Shown: positions 27,902 to 37,750, counted from the stretch's first letter. The stretch is 64,000 nt of DNA from JADZAI01 sp964390465 (GCA_964390465.1 CAYMIJ010000002.1:124001-188000), one strand, 5' to 3'. Notes: a model not told the origin generated them from the sequence alone. Made by a program: numbers and translations.

Positions 27902-29239
27902 TCAACCCCGCCGCCGCCGCCTCTGGGTCGCCAGGGGGCGCACAAGCATTCCCATGAACACCGCAAAACAGACCTGAATGGCCAGCGTTCGCATCGGATA
28001 ATCGACGAAGGAATGCAGCAGGACCACAACAATACCCGAGACGATCACGCTAAGCCTTGTGAGATTGAGATTTTCCGAGCGCAATTGAGCCCTGATCGCA
28101 AATCCCAGCCATATGAGAAATGCCACCAGTATCATGGTGGCGGGTATGCCGCCCTCAAGCCAGATCTGCACCCAATCGTTGTGGGCCTGGTTTACGATGG
28201 CATTCGACATGTTTGACGGGGGTTCATGCATGGCAATGGCGGTCTCTGCCGTGCCGAACCCGGACCCAAGAGGAAAAAATTCTTTCGCCGCAGTCATGAC
28301 TGATTTCAGAATCATCGTGCGATCGTCAGTGCTAAAGCTCCCAAAGCGCAGGATATACTTGCTGAGCCCGAACTGGATGAAAAACGCAATGACGCCAAGA
28401 ACGATGGCGAACAAAAGCAGATAGGATTTTTTAGATCCGCGGGTTGCATTGATCGCAAACGGCAGTAGCGAAGCGGCCACCGCGACTGCCGCAAGGGCCA
28501 GCCCGGCTTTCGAATATGTGGCAAGCAGTATGTACAAAAACACGATGATCGCCACGCCCCAGCCAATGCGCATGACGGGCTTGCGCGTGCTCTGCATGAA
28601 GCGCTCAAAAGCCAGCGGGATTGCAATTGCCATCAAGCAGGCCAAGTGGTTTGTGTTCGCGAAGATTCCCACAGGTCTTTCAGGGTTGGTGAAGCTGTAA
28701 AATCGCAAAGGGGAGTGAATGCCCTGAATCATCTGGAGAATACCCAGGACAGAACTGAAAATCGCGCCCACCAGAATAATGAGGGTGAGGCGGTTTAAGC
28801 CCTTCGATGGCAATGAGAGGGTCGTCAAATAAAACGCGAATGGCACAATGAACGCCGCGAGCCCGAAAAAAGTATTCCACGGCGCGATGCTCAGGGTCGG
28901 CCAGGCACTCTTGATGTCAGCCGCGCCCAGAATGTCTGCTGCTCTCATGTGTCCTGGCAAGCTAGCCCAAAGATCATACGGCACTGGCAGAATGTGGAGG
29001 GCCTGCAGGCCGGCAGCCACTGCAAACAGGATTGTGCCTGTCTTTGCCAGCAGACTCAGGTGGGTGCCGTGAAGCCGTGAAACCGACCAGATCCACAGGA
29101 CCGCTGCCGCCACAATGATGACCGCATCGCTGGCATACCACTTACCTGTGCCGCCCCCGAAGATCAGCGCCAATGCCAAAGCGCCAGCTGCGTACAGCCC
29201 GTATACACGGTCTGGATCCGTATGGGTTCTTCTATTCAT
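27902..29239 (-). CDS. O-antigen ligase/polymerase-family membrane protein
   Basis: A protein of about 445 residues with some 12 helices and the Wzy_C/O-antigen ligase features: a periplasmic loop with RPVGIFANTNHLACLMA and, later, HEPPSNMSNAIVNQAHNDWVQIWLEGG. The tail is a basic RRRRRG. The start at 29239 is preferred because a -10 element lies at 29249-29254; two other ATGs upstream are possible. It adjoins wza/wzc and is likely part of exopolysaccharide assembly, distinct from the wzy at 38914. Confidence 0.85.
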   Translation of the reverse strand: MNRRTHTDPDRVYGLYAAGALALALIFGGGTGKWYASDAVIIVAAAVLWIWSVSRLHGTHLSLLAKTGTILFAVAAGLQALHILPVPYDLWASLPGHMRAADILGAADIKSAWPTLSIAPWNTFFGLAAFIVPFAFYLTTLSLPSKGLNRLTLIILVGAIFSSVLGILQMIQGIHSPLRFYSFTNPERPVGIFANTNHLACLMAIAIPLAFERFMQSTRKPVMRIGWGVAIIVFLYILLATYSKAGLALAAVAVAASLLPFAINATRGSKKSYLLLFAIVLGVIAFFIQFGLSKYILRFGSFSTDDRTMILKSVMTAAKEFFPLGSGFGTAETAIAMHEPPSNMSNAIVNQAHNDWVQIWLEGGIPATMILVAFLIWLGFAIRAQLRSENLNLTRLSVIVSGIVVVLLHSFVDYPMRTLAIQVCFAVFMGMLVRPLATQRRRRRG

Positions 29240-29248
29240 GTGCATGGT

Positions 29249-29276
29249 GTTATACGCTGCACCCTTTCTGGGCAAA
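29249..29276 (-). promoter_or_regulatory. Likely promoter of the O-antigen ligase-family gene
   Basis: On the minus strand, TTTGCC (29271-29276) and TATAAC (29249-29254) are separated by 16 bases. The -10 ends only ten bases before ATG 29239, implying a very short or absent leader. Confidence 0.4.
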
Positions 29277-29322
29277 CCGTCACCCTGAAATCAAAGGGGC
29301 GGCGGCATCATAAGGCGGTTCA

Positions 29323-30558
29323 ATGGATGCCGGGAATAACACAGGTGCTTTAGGCGGCCATAAGGGCGGCGCACTTGTCAGACTGTCCGTCACAGTCCTG
29401 TCGTGGGTTATGGCCGTCCTGGCCTTGCTTGTTGCGGCACTTTCAGCTGCCGTTTCTTTTGACTCGCGGCAGGTTGTCATGTGGCTGCCGCCCATGGCGC
29501 CTGCTGTCCTGGCCTCAAAGGATCTTGCCGCTCCTGTGCCGGCTGAGACGCTCAAGGCTGCTGTTTCTGCTCATCCTGTTGATGCCAGGCTTGTCACAGC
29601 GCTGGCATATGCCGAGCTCCAGCTTGGCAATAACGACCGGTCCGTCAACCTGATGAAGCTGGCAGCAGGTCTTTCTGGGCACGAGGCCCGCGCTCATCTT
29701 TGGCTTTTTTCACGCGCCCTCAACCTGAATGACACAGTGGGGGTCTCAAAACACTTCGATATCCTGTTGCGGACGCATCTGGAGCTTCTGGACAAGCTTA
29801 TGATGTTCATCCGCTTGGCTGGATGGTCGCCGGCGCTATTCCGGGATATGGCGGGCTATGCAGCAACGATGCCGTCCTGGCGGGCGGATTGGTGGGCATG
29901 GCTGGCCGTCATCGAGCCTGATCCGCAGATCGGGTTGACTTTCCTGGGTCTGCTTGCCGGTACGCCTGGTCAGGTTACGACGGCAGAGCTCGGTCAGTTG
30001 CTGGACAGGCTCACCGCCAAAGGCCGCGTGGGCGAAGCATATGCGGCATGGATACAATCCCTGCCAGAAGAGCGCAGGAAGAAAAATCTCAATATATTTG
30101 ACGGTCGTTTCGAGATGGCACCATTGGCCGGTCCGTTCGAATGGAAGCTCTCAACATCTCCCGATGTGGCGATATCTTTCACCGAAGCTGCGAATATTCC
30201 GGGGCGTACGGCTTTTATTGAGATCCTGCAGACGCAACATCCACAGCCTCTTCTTGAACAGGTCATTATGCTTAAACCCGGCCGCTGGCAGGTGTCCGGC
30301 ATGATCAAGACAGACAGTGTATCAGCCTATCGCGGTCTCATCTGGTCGGTGACATGTTTGGGCGCGGGCGAGATTGGCCGCAGCAAGACTTTCTTGAACA
30401 GTACCGCCTGGGGGGAACTGACCTTCGCAATAGAGGTGCCACCTCAGGGTTGCGAGGCCCAAAGGGTGACTTTGGGCCCAGATGTTAAGGCGGCGCTGGA
30501 TGCAAAAATCAGTGGCCGGGTGAATGTTGCCGATATGAAAATAGTTGCCTTGGATTGA
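29323..30558 (+). CDS. Membrane-anchored TPR-like protein of the polysaccharide locus
   Basis: A 411-residue protein: one helix at about residues 20-45, then helical repeats (VTALAYAELQLGNNDRSVN, around residues 85-110) resembling TPRs, then a beta-rich C-terminal half beginning about residue 255 (FDGRFEMAPLAGPFEWKL). AAGGCGG before ATG supports the start. It lies between the O-antigen ligase-type gene and wza. Similar anchored TPR proteins accompany exopolysaccharide assembly systems, but this one is not identified. Confidence 0.75.
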   Translation: MDAGNNTGALGGHKGGALVRLSVTVLSWVMAVLALLVAALSAAVSFDSRQVVMWLPPMAPAVLASKDLAAPVPAETLKAAVSAHPVDARLVTALAYAELQLGNNDRSVNLMKLAAGLSGHEARAHLWLFSRALNLNDTVGVSKHFDILLRTHLELLDKLMMFIRLAGWSPALFRDMAGYAATMPSWRADWWAWLAVIEPDPQIGLTFLGLLAGTPGQVTTAELGQLLDRLTAKGRVGEAYAAWIQSLPEERRKKNLNIFDGRFEMAPLAGPFEWKLSTSPDVAISFTEAANIPGRTAFIEILQTQHPQPLLEQVIMLKPGRWQVSGMIKTDSVSAYRGLIWSVTCLGAGEIGRSKTFLNSTAWGELTFAIEVPPQGCEAQRVTLGPDVKAALDAKISGRVNVADMKIVALD

Positions 30559-30781
30559 CCCTAAAAAATTCGCTTTGTGGACATATCTGCTGTGCATTAA
30601 GCAGCTTGCCGCAATTTCCGAAGGCTTCCGAAGCAATGGCGTTCTTACCACCCAGATATCGAGCCTCTGCAGAGGTGGCAGCGTTAGACATTGCTGCGAG
30701 CGATGTGCTAGGCTGGCTCAATCCGGTTGTGGCGTCTGCAGGGCTTGCAAACGCGCCATTCTTATGGGGTTTTTCGGCACT

Positions 30782-31477
30782 ATGAGGATTTTGCTTTTGC
30801 CGCTCATGTGCGGTCTGGTTGCTGCATGCGCAGGAAGCCCTGCTCGTGGCAATTCCGAAGCGATGAGTAATCCTCAGGCCATCGCCCTTGCCGGGGCGGG
30901 GGGGCAGGGCGGTTTGCTGCCTGCCGCCGACTACCGGATTGGCCCTCTTGATCTGCTCGAGGTCAAAATATTCCAGATTCCCGACCTCGATCGCGCAGCC
31001 CGTGTTGACCAGAATGGCATGATCTCGCTGCCGCTCATCGGAAACGTCATGGCCGCCGGCAAGACCGTATCGGAGCTTGAGGCTGACATTGCCCGCAATT
31101 ATGCAACCACATATCTGCAAAATCCTCGCGTGTCGGTTTTCGTCAAGGAATTCACCAGCCAGCGCGTGTCAGTTACCGGCGCAGTGCTCAAGCCGGGCAT
31201 TTTCGTTCTGGACGGGCCGACCACCCTTCTTGGAGCTGTTTCTCTTGCGCAGGGAATTAGCGAGGTTGCGTCAACAACCGACGTGGCGCTGATTCATTCG
31301 GCCGATGGTTCGCGGATGGGAACATTCCATAACATTGACGATATCGTTTCCGGCACAGCGCCTGACCCATTTGTGGTGGGTGGAGATATCGTGGTCGTTC
31401 AGAAATCCGGTTACCGGCAGACCATGAAAGACCTCATGTCAATTGCTCCGGTTCTTTCGATTTTGCCGAGATTATAA
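30782..31477 (+). CDS. Wza-type polysaccharide export lipoprotein
   Basis: A 231-residue outer-membrane export protein. MRILLLPLMCGLVAAC ends in a lipobox (VAAC), followed by the Poly_export domain (YRIGPLDLLEVKIFQIPDLD) and a SLBB domain (VSVTGAVLKPGIFVLDGPTTLL). ATG 30764, six codons upstream, is an equally possible start. It forms the outer-membrane channel for the polysaccharide with the kinase at 31512. Confidence 0.9.
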   Translation: MRILLLPLMCGLVAACAGSPARGNSEAMSNPQAIALAGAGGQGGLLPAADYRIGPLDLLEVKIFQIPDLDRAARVDQNGMISLPLIGNVMAAGKTVSELEADIARNYATTYLQNPRVSVFVKEFTSQRVSVTGAVLKPGIFVLDGPTTLLGAVSLAQGISEVASTTDVALIHSADGSRMGTFHNIDDIVSGTAPDPFVVGGDIVVVQKSGYRQTMKDLMSIAPVLSILPRL

Positions 31478-31511
31478 CCGGTCCGCTGCGCTGCCAACCA
31501 GGTAAGAATTG

Positions 31512-33806
31512 ATGTCCTATCCCCAGAATCTACACCCTGTCCCGGAGGCTTCGGCTCGCGTTCCTGCGGGAATGGGCATGAACAACAACGACCAGTATAA
31601 TCTGGCCGAGCGGGCTGTTGAAAAAGACGGGCCCGGCCTTTTCATGATTATCGCCAATTTCGCGGCCATGCTGTGGTTGCGGCGTTGGATGGTTGCAGCC
31701 ATCGTCGGTGCGTGCGTCCTATTGGCCGCCCTGGTCAGTTTCGTAAAGGTGCCGCTTTATGTCGCCACGGTGTCCTTACAGATCGATCGCGAGGCGCAGT
31801 CTGTTATTGCCGTCGAAGGCTTTAATGGCGCCAACCAGAACGATGTCGAATTCTATCAGACACAATATGAAATCCTGCGTAGTCGTGCCCTCTCGTATCT
31901 GGTTGTTTCCAATCTGGGCCTCGCATCGGATGAAATGCTTGCAAAGCTCACCCCGCCCAAGACTCCCTGGCGGGCTGCGCTATCGCTCGTTCTTGGCCTG
32001 TTTTCGGAAACGGGATCCCCGAATGCTGATCTCTCAGCATCTGATCGTGCGACAAAAGCTGTTGATCAGCTCTCCCTGAGAATCCAGATCTCGCCCGTAA
32101 GAAACTCACGGCTCGTCATGTTCTCGTTTACACATGAGGATCCGGCATTCGCGCAAAAAGTTGCGAACGCTTTTGCGGATGCCTTTGTGCGCTTCAATAT
32201 CGACAGAAGATTCGAGAATGCGACTTATGCCAAGGGGTATCTCGAGGAGCAGCTCGCTCAGGTCAAAGCCAAGCTTGAAGAAAGTGAGAACGCCCTCGTC
32301 GCCTACGCACAGCAAGAGAAGATCGTAGACACAGAGAAAGGCCAGCCGATCATTACGGCCAATCTTCAGTCTCTCAATGAGAAGCTCATCAAGGCCCGGA
32401 ATGACAGGCTGTCGGCCGAGGCGGCCTGGAAAGAGGCAAAGAACTTCGGTGGTCTCAGTTTGCCGCTGGCCCTTGAAAACACTGCGTTGGCGAAGCTTCG
32501 CGAAGAGCACGCCAAGCTGAATGCCGAGTATTCACAGAAACTGGCATCTCTTAAGCCTGCTTATCCTGAGATGGTCGAACTGAAGAGCCAGATTGACCAG
32601 ATGGCTGCGCAGATAGCCGGTGAGGTCAAGTCGGTGCGCGAGTCGCTGCGTCTGCGTTATGAAACCGCAAAGTCTGTAGAAGACAGCCTCGCTGCCGAGC
32701 TGGATGCAGAAAGTGCAAAGCTCTTTGACCTTCGTGAGCGCAATATCCGCTTCACAATTTTACAGCGTGAAGTTGATACCAATCGCTCTCTTTACGACGG
32801 CCTGCTGCAGCGCTTCAAAGAGATTGGTGCGGCCGGCGGTGTTCAGCTGAACAACATCTCTATCGTTGATCGCGCAGAAATGCCGGATTCACCTTCTTCG
32901 CCCGTTCACATCATCAATATCCTTCTTGGGCTCCTGATTGGCTTCGCGCTTGCCTGTGCTGCTGTGTTTGCACGCGAGCAGCTGGATGAAAGCATCAAGT
33001 CAGTGGAAGTGCTGGAGAAGCGCATCGGATTTGTGCCCCTTGGCGTCGTGCCGCTGGCGGATGCCTCAGACAGGGCTTTGTCGGCAGACAAACTCCTGGT
33101 TGAAAGCAGGACGGCCTTCGCTGAAGCTGTTCGATCCATCCGTACGGCTTTGCAGTTTTCAACACGCGATGGCCTGCCTCATAAGCTGCTGTTGACCAGC
33201 GCGCGCCCGGGCGAAGGCAAATCAACCTTGTCTCTGGCGCTCAGCGTCAATCTGTCCATGCTGCGTATGCGTGTGCTCCTGATCGATTGTGACCTGCGCA
33301 AACCCGCGCTCCATGATCGCGTCAATTTGCCCAACAAGGTTGGTCTGTCCAATCTGCTGACAGGCGCTTCGCTTGATGAGGCACTGCAGACCATCCCCGG
33401 CACGAACATCAATATCATCACATCAGGGCCGCTCCCCCCCAATCCTGCAGAATTGCTTGTTGGTGATCGGCTTGGCGTTATTCTCGCTGACGCTCAGTCG
33501 CGTTACGATATCGTAGTCCTTGATGGACCTCCCGTGGTTGGGCTCGCGGACGCCCAGATTCTGGCGCGTCAGGCGGATGCAACCATCCTTGTGGTCAAAG
33601 CCGGATTTACACCGGCGCGTGCAGTGGCCGGCGCGAAACATCGTCTTGATCAGGTGAATGCCCATCTCATTGGCGCGATTCTGAACCAGTTTGATGCCAC
33701 CAAAGGCACGAGCGCCTATGGCTACGGCTATGGCTATGGTTATGGCTATGGTGCCACCGAAGCCGAAGAACATTTCGGATATGGCGTGAAGAAAATCGAC
33801 AGCTAG
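31512..33806 (+). CDS. Wzc-type polysaccharide co-polymerase and tyrosine autokinase
   Basis: A 764-residue BY-kinase fused to its Wzz domain. The first helix is near residue 60, with long periplasmic coiled-coil segments at about 240-430, a second helix near 470, then the kinase: Walker A PGEGKST (566-572), Walker A' LLIDCDLRKP and Walker B VVLDGPPV. The tail has a six-fold Tyr-Gly repeat (residues about 736-747) and further tyrosines, the expected autophosphorylation cluster. It controls polymer length and export with the Wza protein upstream. Confidence 0.93.
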   Translation: MSYPQNLHPVPEASARVPAGMGMNNNDQYNLAERAVEKDGPGLFMIIANFAAMLWLRRWMVAAIVGACVLLAALVSFVKVPLYVATVSLQIDREAQSVIAVEGFNGANQNDVEFYQTQYEILRSRALSYLVVSNLGLASDEMLAKLTPPKTPWRAALSLVLGLFSETGSPNADLSASDRATKAVDQLSLRIQISPVRNSRLVMFSFTHEDPAFAQKVANAFADAFVRFNIDRRFENATYAKGYLEEQLAQVKAKLEESENALVAYAQQEKIVDTEKGQPIITANLQSLNEKLIKARNDRLSAEAAWKEAKNFGGLSLPLALENTALAKLREEHAKLNAEYSQKLASLKPAYPEMVELKSQIDQMAAQIAGEVKSVRESLRLRYETAKSVEDSLAAELDAESAKLFDLRERNIRFTILQREVDTNRSLYDGLLQRFKEIGAAGGVQLNNISIVDRAEMPDSPSSPVHIINILLGLLIGFALACAAVFAREQLDESIKSVEVLEKRIGFVPLGVVPLADASDRALSADKLLVESRTAFAEAVRSIRTALQFSTRDGLPHKLLLTSARPGEGKSTLSLALSVNLSMLRMRVLLIDCDLRKPALHDRVNLPNKVGLSNLLTGASLDEALQTIPGTNINIITSGPLPPNPAELLVGDRLGVILADAQSRYDIVVLDGPPVVGLADAQILARQADATILVVKAGFTPARAVAGAKHRLDQVNAHLIGAILNQFDATKGTSAYGYGYGYGYGYGATEAEEHFGYGVKKIDS
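33717..33752 (+). repeat. In-frame 6-bp microsatellite coding (Tyr-Gly)6
   Basis: Six TAT/TAC-GGC/GGT units in tandem code the tyrosine tail of the kinase. Each unit is six bases, so slippage would change the number of phosphorylatable tyrosines without breaking the frame. Confidence 0.8.
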
Positions 33807-34415
33807 CCCTACAGCCGTCAGCGACGATCACCAGTTCAGCGCTTCAGATGGCAGGCATGGTATGTCGTGAGAATCGGTGCAAGGCGTCCATAATGCGCCG
33901 CCTTAAAGATGTTCTGTCTGTTGTCAGGTGGCTCATGGTCTGCTGTTGGGTCAGGCAGCCACGTGGTCTGGCCGTGTCGTAAAGTAGATCAGTTATAATC
34001 AGCAGCTTCAGAGGTGAGGCTGACCACAGCTTCCGCGATTCGGGCTCCTGTGGTCCTGTCAGCCCTGTGCATCGGAGGGGCACAAAAATTCATGTGCCTC
34101 CCAATAGGCTCAATGCCACGCAGAAATCCACGTGACGTGATGCTCTCTGTCATGGCGTCGATAGCGACGGCAAAGATCGGGTGAAGGCAACCTTTTCGCT
34201 TTCAGGCCTAATTCGGATGCAGTGTTGGCAGCAGATGATATCGCAGTTTTTTATTTCAGATTCGCTGCTGGGTGAAAATTGCCGGCGGATTTGCTGAGTT
34301 ATGAATCGCGATAAGGCGTAGGGCCAGAAGGCGCAGGGCCGGAGCCGTGAGGCAGTCTCGACATCATCGTGTTGGCGATCTCAGAAATCAATAATCTCAC
34401 TGATGAACCAAATAC
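33807..34415. other. Gene-poor stretch after wzc
   Basis: No convincing gene. A 79-codon frame at 33844-34083 (-) lacks a ribosome site and recognisable sequence. Base composition is lower in GC than neighbouring genes and resembles decayed DNA, but I cannot match it to a transposase. Confidence 0.4.
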
Positions 34416-34445
34416 AAAAAGTGCCCTGGATAAATCCAGGGCACT
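34416..34445 (-). terminator. Rho-independent terminator of the small secreted-protein gene
   Basis: AGTGCCCTGG and CCAGGGCACT form a perfect 10-bp stem with a six-base loop, followed on the minus strand by TTTTT. It lies 78 bases beyond the stop at 34523. Confidence 0.85.
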
Positions 34446-34522
34446 CAAAGTGATCTATCACTCTAGGCTGGCCTAAAAATCCACCTAAGAAAGAGGTGAA
34501 CCAAGCCAGTCAGAGAAAAGAA

Positions 34523-34759
34523 TTACGGAGACTTATCCTTGTTGGACACCGCAATGATGATGCCGATCAGGGCAGCGGCGCCAAGGAGATAGAGCCAGGT
34601 CGACTGGGTCTGGGTCTTCACAACCACAGGCTCAGCAGCAGCGGGGGCAGGAGCGGGAGCCGGAGCCGGAGCTGGCTCAATCGGGGTGCCACGGCCGTTT
34701 GCGAGAGAAGTGCCAGCCAAGCTCAGGGCTGCCACAACTGCCATTGTCCGGTTCAACAT
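34523..34759 (-). CDS. Small secreted/membrane protein with Pro-Ala linker
   Basis: A 78-residue protein: signal peptide (MLNRTMAVVAALSLAGTSLA), a (Pro-Ala)-rich linker at about residues 29-41, then one helix (WLYLLGAAALIGIIIAVS) and a charged end NKDKSP. AAAGGAAC precedes the ATG, and a strong terminator follows, so it is a monocistronic unit. It stands alone between wzc and the O-antigen operon. Pro-Ala spacers often cross the periplasm; function unknown. Confidence 0.75.
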   Translation of the reverse strand: MLNRTMAVVAALSLAGTSLANGRGTPIEPAPAPAPAPAPAAAEPVVVKTQTQSTWLYLLGAAALIGIIIAVSNKDKSP

Positions 34760-35504
34760 AATTCGTTCCTTTCAAACTTCAGCGTCTCTTTGCCACACTT
34801 GATCGCATCATGCAACAGCATTTTGCTGAATAACAACGACCAGCCTTAGCAAATGGTTGCGTCGGGAGCCTCAAACCGATCAGAGCACTGATTTGAACCT
34901 GCCAACTCACGCGATTATTGGGGATTGTGGGTGTGTTGTCCATACCCAGTTTTTTGAAATATTTATTTAAGTTCAAGGGCTAACGCACGATTTGCGTGAT
35001 TAAGAGCTATTTGAGGCAATATGTGGGATGGCGCTGTGTTGCCCAAGGATGACACCCTTGGTTAATATGCAAAATCGACGCGTACAAAGCGGGGCTACTC
35101 CATAGCGGCGGAGAAAATACCCGCGCTCAGAGGTATGGCTCTCATCATCGATACCTCTGACCTAAGATATCTGGTGGGTTTGTTGCAGAAACTATATGTC
35201 CGGGACGCGGTCATCTCTCAGGCGCAAATCTGATGAATGCCATGCGCCGGGGAGCCCAGACTGTGAGTCTATGGTGCGCTCCCGTTTGGGACTCTCAGGG
35301 CTTTCTCGATTAAACACTTCAGGGGTTGCGCCCTAGGCCTTCTTGCGCGGCCAGCGCAGCAACCGGGCGTTTGATTGCCTGGTCAAATACCTGTCGTGCT
35401 GGCGGCTGCGCCGCCCAGCCTCAGCATCGCGGGTGCAATCCGCACCGATTCCATATCCGGCAGATCAAGCGGTTAACCCCTGGCTTTCCTTGCGAAACAG
35501 GCTT
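34760..35504. other. Gene-poor stretch between the small secreted protein and wecB
   Basis: 745 bases without a convincing gene. It holds an inverted repeat TCAGAGGTAT/ATACCTCTGA (35127-35136 and 35151-35160) and the palindrome GGCGGCTGCGCCGCC at 35401-35415, either of which could end the minus-strand operon. The part near 34920-34980 is AT-rich and could hold the promoter of the 34759 gene. Confidence 0.4.
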
Positions 35505-36620
35505 TCAGTCCATAGGATCTGATGCCAGCTCCGCACATAACCGTCTGACGATTCGTTCTGCAGCGTCGCCCCTGCCGTAAGGTTGTATCTGCTGGCCCCT
35601 GCTGCCTATTGCCTGTTTAATTGCTTCAATGATTTTTTCGCTGTTGTCTGGGGGTGCCAACCGGTTCCAGCCCGCACTCACCAATTCAGTCCATTCAGTT
35701 TCAGTACGCAGCGTGACGCACGGAACTCCTTGAAAAAAGGCTTCCTTTTGAACGCCTCCGGAGTCTGTCGCAATTACAGCGGCAAAACGCTCCAGACGCA
35801 GCATGTCAAGATAACCAACCGGCCCTATCATTCTGATCGATCTGGCAAGCGACGTCAGCTCCTCACTTGCGTTCACCAATCCCCTGGTGCGGGGGTGAAC
35901 CGGCCACACCACAGTCATTAAGTCGGACGACACGGCGGAGAGCGCCGCCACGATGTGCCGCAACTTTTCGGGTGTGTCGGTATTTTCCGCGCGGTGCACT
36001 GTCGCAAGAATGTAGTTACGCGGCACAATTCCTGTTTTTTCAAATAATGGATCAGTCGAATTGAGGTTTTTACTATGCAGTCTCGCCACATCGTACATCA
36101 CGTCGCCCGTAACAGCAATCTTGGCGGGCCTTACGCCCTCACGCAACAGATTAGCCTCAGCCTCCTCCGTTGGAGAAAAGAGAATATTTGAGATATGGTC
36201 AGTCAGGACACGGTTGACTTCTTCCGGCATGCTCATGTTGAAACTACGCAAGCCAGCTTCAACATGGGCGACGGGTATGTGCAGCTTTACCGCCGCAAGC
36301 GCGCCTGCGAGCGTAGAATTCGTATCACCATAAACAAGCACGTAGTCTGGGCGTGTAGTAACGAGGACTGTTTCGATCGCTTCGAGCATTCGGCCAGTCA
36401 TCTGGCCATGAGACCCACCATGAATGCCAAGATTGTGTTGAGGGGCGGGGATTTTTAGTTCTTCAAAAAACACATCAGACATACTCAAATCAAAATGCTG
36501 ACCCGTGTGGATCAGAATTTCGTTTAAAGATTTCGACTTCGCAATTTCGGCAGAAATCGCGCTGGCTTTTATGAACTGGGGGCGCGCGCCAATTACTGTG
36601 GCGATCTTCGGCAGTTTCAT
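35505..36620 (-). CDS. wecB: Non-hydrolysing UDP-GlcNAc 2-epimerase
   Basis: A 371-residue epimerase with TVIGARPQFIKASA at the N-terminus, HTGQHFD, VYGDTNSTLAGALAA, HVEAGLRSFNMSMPEE and ATDSGGVQKEA, the standard WecB motifs. It interconverts UDP-GlcNAc and UDP-ManNAc or a related diacetamido sugar (as WbpI does). Its start overlaps the stop of the GT4 gene by ATGA. It is the last gene of the minus-strand operon. Confidence 0.93.
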   Translation of the reverse strand: MKLPKIATVIGARPQFIKASAISAEIAKSKSLNEILIHTGQHFDLSMSDVFFEELKIPAPQHNLGIHGGSHGQMTGRMLEAIETVLVTTRPDYVLVYGDTNSTLAGALAAVKLHIPVAHVEAGLRSFNMSMPEEVNRVLTDHISNILFSPTEEAEANLLREGVRPAKIAVTGDVMYDVARLHSKNLNSTDPLFEKTGIVPRNYILATVHRAENTDTPEKLRHIVAALSAVSSDLMTVVWPVHPRTRGLVNASEELTSLARSIRMIGPVGYLDMLRLERFAAVIATDSGGVQKEAFFQGVPCVTLRTETEWTELVSAGWNRLAPPDNSEKIIEAIKQAIGSRGQQIQPYGRGDAAERIVRRLCAELASDPMD

Positions 36621-37750
36621 GCAATCAATTCCTGGTAGAATGAAATAAGCCTGCTTTCCTCAATGCCCCAATTGTATTTTTGAGAAACAGCCCGCTTGCC
36701 ATTTTCTCCCATTTCTTTTGCGCGTGCTGGATTCGAAACGAGTGCATCAACCGCTTCGGCTGTGGCATGGGGATCTGATGGGTCCACACATATCCCGCAA
36801 TCATTGCCAATAATAATTTCGCGCCAAAGCGGAAAATCAGAGGCGATCACCGGGATGCCGGCAGCCATATATTCGAACATTTTGTTAGGCTGCGCATCAA
36901 CATGATTGGGCAATGGAAGAAAAGTAACTATCCCCCCCATTGATCGGCTCATAATATCACGGACGCCCGGCCTATCGAGATGTCCCAACGCGTTTACACG
37001 ACCCCATCCGGCCTGCTTACGAACGGCTGCTTCAGTTTCTGACTCGGCGAACGATCCGACCAAGTTGAGTCTCGCAGGAACCGAGGTGTACTCCAGAGAT
37101 TGCACGAGCGGCACGATGCCACGAATCAGGGCGATTTGACCGACGTAACAGATCTCACTCTGTTTGGACGACCATGGTAGGTTGGTGTCCAGCTCGCCAA
37201 GCATCGGAAAATTATTGATATTTTCGCTGCGCCGGGCAAAAAGCCTAAACTTGTTGGTAATGTAGGGCGTAGCGCCAATCACGCCATCGAAGCGACGGCA
37301 GGCATACTTTTCTAGTGAAGCAATCAGTCCCGCCATTACGCGCCGAAGGAAAGGAGTGAGATAAGGCTTGCCCAGCATCTGCTTGGGAACGTCCTCATGC
37401 GAATCAAAAACCACCCGTTTTCCGCGGCGCTTGAGCGAAAGGCCGACAAACATGAGTTCGGGGTCGTGAAACTGGTATAGGTCGGCGTTAATCTTGCGCG
37501 CGGCCGCTCCAACACGCCGGGCAGAAAAGACAATCCTGTTCAGCCTGCCAGTTGGCTTGCCGCAGTCAATAATCTCTATACCCTGGGATGTTGTCTCATT
37601 TCCTTTGCCATCTGCGACAATCAGAGTCACCCGATAACCAGCCTTGGCGAGGCTTACGCATTGCTTGTGATAAATGCGGATATCAAACCGGCTATGCGCC
37701 GATGTCATGTGCACGATGTGGCGTGGCTCACGCGTATCAGGAATAGACAT
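36617..37750 (-). CDS. Family 4-type glycosyltransferase
   Basis: A 377-residue GT-B enzyme. The N-domain has SAHSRFDIRIYHKQCVSLA; the C-domain has CYVGQIALIRGI and the nucleotide-sugar loop EYMAAGIPVIASDFPLW with EYMA and the Asp. It overlaps wbpG by 14 bases, so it is in the operon. It probably adds one sugar to the lipid-linked repeat unit; donor unknown. Confidence 0.88.
   Translation of the reverse strand: MSIPDTREPRHIVHMTSAHSRFDIRIYHKQCVSLAKAGYRVTLIVADGKGNETTSQGIEIIDCGKPTGRLNRIVFSARRVGAAARKINADLYQFHDPELMFVGLSLKRRGKRVVFDSHEDVPKQMLGKPYLTPFLRRVMAGLIASLEKYACRRFDGVIGATPYITNKFRLFARRSENINNFPMLGELDTNLPWSSKQSEICYVGQIALIRGIVPLVQSLEYTSVPARLNLVGSFAESETEAAVRKQAGWGRVNALGHLDRPGVRDIMSRSMGGIVTFLPLPNHVDAQPNKMFEYMAAGIPVIASDFPLWREIIIGNDCGICVDPSDPHATAEAVDALVSNPARAKEMGENGKRAVSQKYNWGIEESRLISFYQELIA

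Noticed and set aside
27668..28216. 182-codon + strand frame between the diiron pair and the O-antigen gene
   Set aside because: It overlaps two real genes and is rich in His/Arg/Gln without motifs.
35170..35200. TTTGTTGC-type sequence resembling an IS end
   Set aside because: No matching second end, target duplication or transposase sequence could be seen.
35395..35450. GGGTGCAATCCGCACC near 35430 as a tRNA arm
   Set aside because: The surrounding bases do not form a cloverleaf; it is only a short inverted repeat.
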